This document shows positions 59,959 through 64,000 of a stretch of DNA of 64,000 bases, in pieces. Position numbers and translations under genes: made by a program. Numbering within the stretch: the stretch's first letter is position 1; the number at the start of each line of letters is the position of its first letter. Below the pieces are notes generated by a model. That model had not been told where the DNA came from, did no database searches, and saw only the letters and a list, made by a program, of their open reading frames with translations. This stretch comes from Argopecten irradians (Eukaryota; Mollusca; Bivalvia; Pectinida; Pectinidae): positions 33,178,369-33,242,368 of the forward strand of contig NC_091142.1 of the NCBI RefSeq assembly GCF_041381155.1. Direction: 5' to 3'.

Positions 59959-62722
59959 ACAATTTACAGTTTTGACTTTTTCTCCAAAACTAAATTATAT
60001 GGTCCCAGCCCCAAGGGGCCTGAGGGATGGGGCCAAAAAGGGGTCAAATAGGCTAAAACTTCAATAAAAATCTTATAGTTTATATAGGAAAACACATTTA
60101 TGAGCATTATTTGCTCAATTTCATAGGAAATGAGTCAAACTTTGTTAGAATTATTACCGAGATATAGCATTTTAACAACATATCCATATTGTTCCTGCCT
60201 GACCTCTAGGGGGCAGAAGGACGGGATCAAACGCGGTCAAAAATGACTAAATTTCCAAAAAAAAATCTTCTTTTGAATTCACAGAATTGATTTAACCATA
60301 TAAATACTCTTTATAGATGAAAAAAAGTCAAATTTTTGACTGATTTCAAAGGCCTTATGGGCCAATATATAGTGTTCATATGTCTTTGTTTCATTCTGTA
60401 TCCGAACTCATGGGCCTCTTATTATTCGAAATTATTGAAAGCATAATTAACTATTATTGTATATAATAACTTTAATCCTTGTCTAAATTATGACAATCGT
60501 GTCTGTTTTAGTCCAAATAACGTTCCACTTCCCTGCGGCCAACAGAAGGACTGTAGGACTAAGACTGACGGGAGTTATGCTGACATGGACAACCACTGTC
60601 ACAGCTATTACACGTGCAATAGGGGAACTTTCTTCGGCCACACGATCTGTGCCACAGGTGATACATCATCGAATACCACATGTATTTGGATCGAATGTAT
60701 GACGATTTGCCTTTCACATATTCATTTTAGGATCTCACGGATGTCAACATGCGTCACATAAATTCATTCTTCTAAGATCGCACGTATGCTAATTATTCAT
60801 TCAGATCACATGTTCTAGTTTGGATCAACTATAACTTCGCCTTATGTTACTTAGAGGACAGAAACCAGCATCTTCCTCACAGGAGCGAGCGCTCGACTTG
60901 AGGCCAAAAGTGAGGAGACAAATTGTCATACAAGTGATGTCGATATAAATTATGCGCGTTTTCAGAAAGAATAGAAAAATCCCAAATTAAGTCGATTGTT
61001 ATAATCATGCAATGGGGGTAGTGTTCGTAGTGTCTACGCTTATTCTTCCTCTTAGGAACCATGAAGAAAGCTAGAAAGGATAACCAGGTTCAGATTTAGA
61101 ATCCAGGGCTAGATAAAATGATAACAATATTTGTTTGTTACAGGTCTTGTGTTTGACGAGGCCTCGCAGACGTGTAACTGGCCTCAAAATGTGCTGCCAC
61201 CTTGCGGAACCAAAACAAGATAAATGAACTCTTTGTAAACTGGTGACTTCTTCAAAAAATTTGATTTTGTATCCGTCAAATATATTGTATTTACCTTCTT
61301 CATTTGTTTAAGATGAAACTTCGTAAACCATAGCCATTGATGGTGGTTAACGAAGTGCAAAAAGAAATACTAAAAATACGGTATTTGTAGTTTTAGTTAT
61401 TTTTATTTCTTATTTGTTTTTTATTTATTTTTTTTTTTTTTTTTGCCCGTCGTAAACCTGTGCTTATACAATCATACACAATATTCATTAAATTAGGATG
61501 ATACAACGGCGAGTGATAATTGGAATAAGAATAAGTGATTCCTTATTTGGAATAAGAACGCGTCATTCCTTACTTGGGATAAGAACGCGTGATTCTTTAT
61601 TTGGTCACTTTGGTATATGAGGATGTTTTTACCAAAAATAAAACCAAAGAAAACTACAAGAAAAATACAGAAAACAACACATGTTTAATAAAAGGCGTAT
61701 TCAAAATGATACTGATACTGAAATGAATAAGCTTACAATAAGTGTTGAAAGCAACACACGTTCCCTGTCGTCAATTAGATTTCCTAATCTATGACAACTT
61801 AGTATTGCTTAGTTATGCTATCATCTGAACAAATTCTTTTGATGCACTGTTCTCAAATTATTGTCCCGAAACTAAAATTTGTTAAACAAAATATTTTTAA
61901 CAACACAAGCGTCTGCATGAAAACATTAGTTGTTTCTCTCTTACGGTAAAATAACATCCTTCAATGTTGGTAAGCAAAGCCTTAATAACTCATGCCAATG
62001 ACACGCAAGCAAATCCGCACGCATGTGATTACACCATATAATAAGAAAGTTCATCAACAAAGTTTTACAATGTCACAAAAGATTTTTTCCATAAAACAAT
62101 AATAATTGAAAAACAAAGAACAGTATATACAAAGCTAATCAATCTCGTTTTGTCGATTTCCAAAAACCATATCAAAATCAAAACACGGAGCCGCAAAGCG
62201 TGGCATTATCCCCCGCGCCCCGCAGTTATTCAAGTATAATTTTAAATTAATGTGAGCATTGTAAAACTGAAAAAACCCAGCAGGTAACAAAAACAAACAG
62301 TTACCTGCTATATACAAAAAAAGTTTCATGGAGCTGCGTTGAATCGTTTTGGAGTAATAGCCCAGAACAGTAATTTGGTATTTTTGACAAAGTTTCCGTG
62401 GGGGGGGGGGGGGGGGGAAGGAAGGTCTGCAATAGCAACATGCACAACTAGGGCAATTGCGTGATGAATACAGAAATTTTCAAGAGGCTGTGTTGAACGG
62501 TTTTTTAGTTTTATAGCTCGGAATCAAAAAGAAACATTAATAAGGTAGTTTTACTACGTTTCCATGGTAACCGAAAAATAAAACAAAATAGAAAACCGCA
62601 ATAGGAAAAGGACTAGGGCACTTGTCTGATATATACAGAAAGTTTCCTGGAGCTGCGTTAAACGGTTTTTGTGTTATAGCCCGGAAAAGAATCTCGGACG
62701 GACGGACGGAGCACAAAACAAT
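59959..62722 (+). repeat. Segmental duplication, copy 2, including R repeat copy 3 (from about 61797)
   Basis: Near-identical to 55901-58578, then continues through the R repeat tail (GAATCTCGGACGGACGGACG, near 62690). Differences are a handful of substitutions (for example GGATCGGATG against GGATCGAATG) plus run-length changes in A and G tracts. A G run lies at about 62400-62417. Confidence 0.93.
60512..61223 (+). pseudogene. Duplicated gene C exons 3 and 4 without exons 1-2
   Basis: Exon 3 copy 60512-60657 and exon 4 copy 61144-61223 match the gene C exons without any coding change that I can see, and the splice sites are intact. There is no signal-peptide exon and no N-terminal module exon between gene C and this copy. 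It can be expressed only as alternative last exons of gene C (giving the same protein), or it is a fragment. It may also be an assembly duplication of one locus from two haplotypes. Confidence 0.7.
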
Positions 62723-62998
62723 ATAATTATTGGTTAATAATACTGATTACCGACGTGTACGGTAATCAAAGTTATTGAAGCCATTATGGAAGTTTAGTAT
62801 GTGTCGTACGTAAGGTCACAGGAGTTACCCCCCTTTGACAGTAGTTAATAATTTAGAGTTATCTCGCTTTGCATAGGAAAGCATTGTATAGAACGTTATC
62901 CCAGCATGCTAAGTTAACATCCGGTCATCGACAGATTAGCAAATAAGAGGCACATGCTTGCAGAGAATTTTAATTTGTACTGATCGGATTTCTTAAGT
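62723..62998. other. Unassigned spacer before the retroelement
   Basis: No gene recognised; may include leader sequence of the retroelement that follows. Confidence 0.4.
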
Positions 62999-64000
62999 AT
63001 GCCAAGAGGTCTTGGAATTAGGAAGCGGCGAGGTCCCGGGGTGGCTTTGTCTCCGCCCCCAGAGAAAAGAAAAGGGGGAAGGCGAGCAGTTCCCCTCCCA
63101 AAAAGGACGGAGACCGCCGCTGGCGAGACCCGGAGGGAGACTCCACGTGGTCAGCTGCCAGAGGTACCAGTAGTAGAGCTAGAGGAGGTGCAAGTGGAGG
63201 ATGGGATCACAGGTATGGGCATAGAGCCCGAACCGCAGATGTTATTAAATGTACATGATAATGGTTACAATAATAGCACTACCCCCGAGATCGAAATTAT
63301 CCCCCTGGAGTCCGACTCCATCGGTGACCATGTGCCCCGGGCTATAAAACAAAAAATCTGGGGTCACGAGTATATAAATTTGGCCCTTCTTTTAAAGGGC
63401 TACTCAGAATTGAATGACTTTTGCACTAGTGCGCCGATGGTTGTCGGATCCAGTGGGATGATAGAGACCCGCCCCCCTACTTGTAAAGAAAAAAATACCA
63501 AATGTGGAGAAATGGACAGATGCTTTCCACATTTATATGTCCATTTATTTGGAAAGATTCCCCGCTAAGGTACAGGAACTTTTGCAGTATGTAAAAACAA
63601 TACGTGGGGCAGCTTGTCAGGGTGTGCCGGGGGGTTGGCGAGTGTATGATGAGCAATTTAGGGCTCGTCTTAGTCAATCTCCTGGTTTAGCATGGAACCA
63701 AATTAATTCAAACCTTTGGCTCCGGGTAATGACCCCTCAAGCCGGTGGAATGGGGAAGAACAATGTGGTCAAGGGAGGTAACAAGGAGTGGGGTGGGAAA
63801 CATTCCAAGCCATCACCTTGCTTTGGCTTCAATAGGGGTAAATGTACGTATAGTAACTGCAGGTACACTCATGTTTGCAGTATTTGTGCTGCTGACCATA
63901 GTGCACTGCAGTGCACTAAGTCTTTTCGGCCCTCAGCTGCAAGTTCCAGTCAGGGAAAAAAAACCCATGGCAGTGTCCAGTCTGGGAAAAACCCCAATAA
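62999..64000 (+). mobile_element. Gag-bearing retroelement fossil (possibly DIRS-like), partial
   Basis: The visible part encodes a gag-like protein region: a basic N-terminus (MPRGLGIRKRRGPGV), an acidic linker, a central conserved-looking block with KIWGHEYINLALLL, and a C-terminal CCCH-type zinc-finger motif (CFGFNRGKCTYSNCRYTHVC, about 63820-63880). This arrangement resembles the gag-like first ORF of retroelements that use a tyrosine recombinase (DIRS kin). The family is uncertain because the reverse transcriptase and ends lie beyond the window. It appears broken, with about one break in the visible part, and modest decay suggests it is not very old. No terminal repeat is visible. Confidence 0.6.

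Overview
The window looks like nuclear DNA of an invertebrate animal, most likely a mollusc and perhaps a bivalve. Coding exons are short and separated by phase-conserved GT-AG introns. The only clear genes encode small secreted chitin-binding (peritrophin-A type) proteins. The mobile elements are LINEs, a tRNA-derived SINE, several TIR DNA transposons and one gag-bearing retroelement. The taxon is an inference; nothing here fixes the species. By my estimate about 40% of the window is tandem repeat.

Layout. 0-8.7 kb: SINE head and decayed LINE (0.1-1.7 kb), a TIR element carrying a G-poor CACAA tract, a hairpin and a promoter-like segment (2.0-4.0 kb), a 1.2 kb Harbinger-like element flanked by TTA (5.69-6.89 kb), otherwise unassigned DNA. 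8.7-21.2 kb: one 12.5 kb minisatellite of a 29-bp unit, stop-free in all three minus-strand frames and with internal block duplications. 21.9-26.7 kb: a ~60-bp degenerate tandem, a 1.56 kb TIR element with 8-bp target duplication and palindromic 21-bp repeat arrays near both ends, then a very degenerate old repeat field. 26.7-30.6 kb: a 30-bp minisatellite interrupted by a 5'-truncated Tx1/L1-like LINE. 30.6-33.9 kb: unassigned DNA with a diverged interspersed repeat. 33.9-36.3 kb: a 57-bp minisatellite.

36.7-61.2 kb: a tandem family of three four-exon genes on the plus strand (A, 36703-47262; B, 49059-52926; C, 54014-57163) with identical intron phases (1, 2, 1) and predicted proteins of 144, 141 and 140 residues. 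Each has a signal peptide, an N-terminal cysteine-rich module and a C-terminal peritrophin-A module. Intron 1 of gene A holds a foldback MITE, a 7.2 kb 46-bp minisatellite and a small array of decoy copies of the exon 2 splice acceptor. Intron 3 of gene B holds nested TIR elements. The last two exons of gene C are repeated, coding-identical, about 4.06 kb downstream with no first exons attached. The window ends inside a gag-bearing retroelement fossil (62999-64000).

The three genes probably act outside the cell on chitin (gut lining, cuticle, shell or defence); the sequence does not say which. The long open frames elsewhere are artefacts of stop-free repeats. All statements come from reading the sequence by eye; no alignment, database search or expression data were used.
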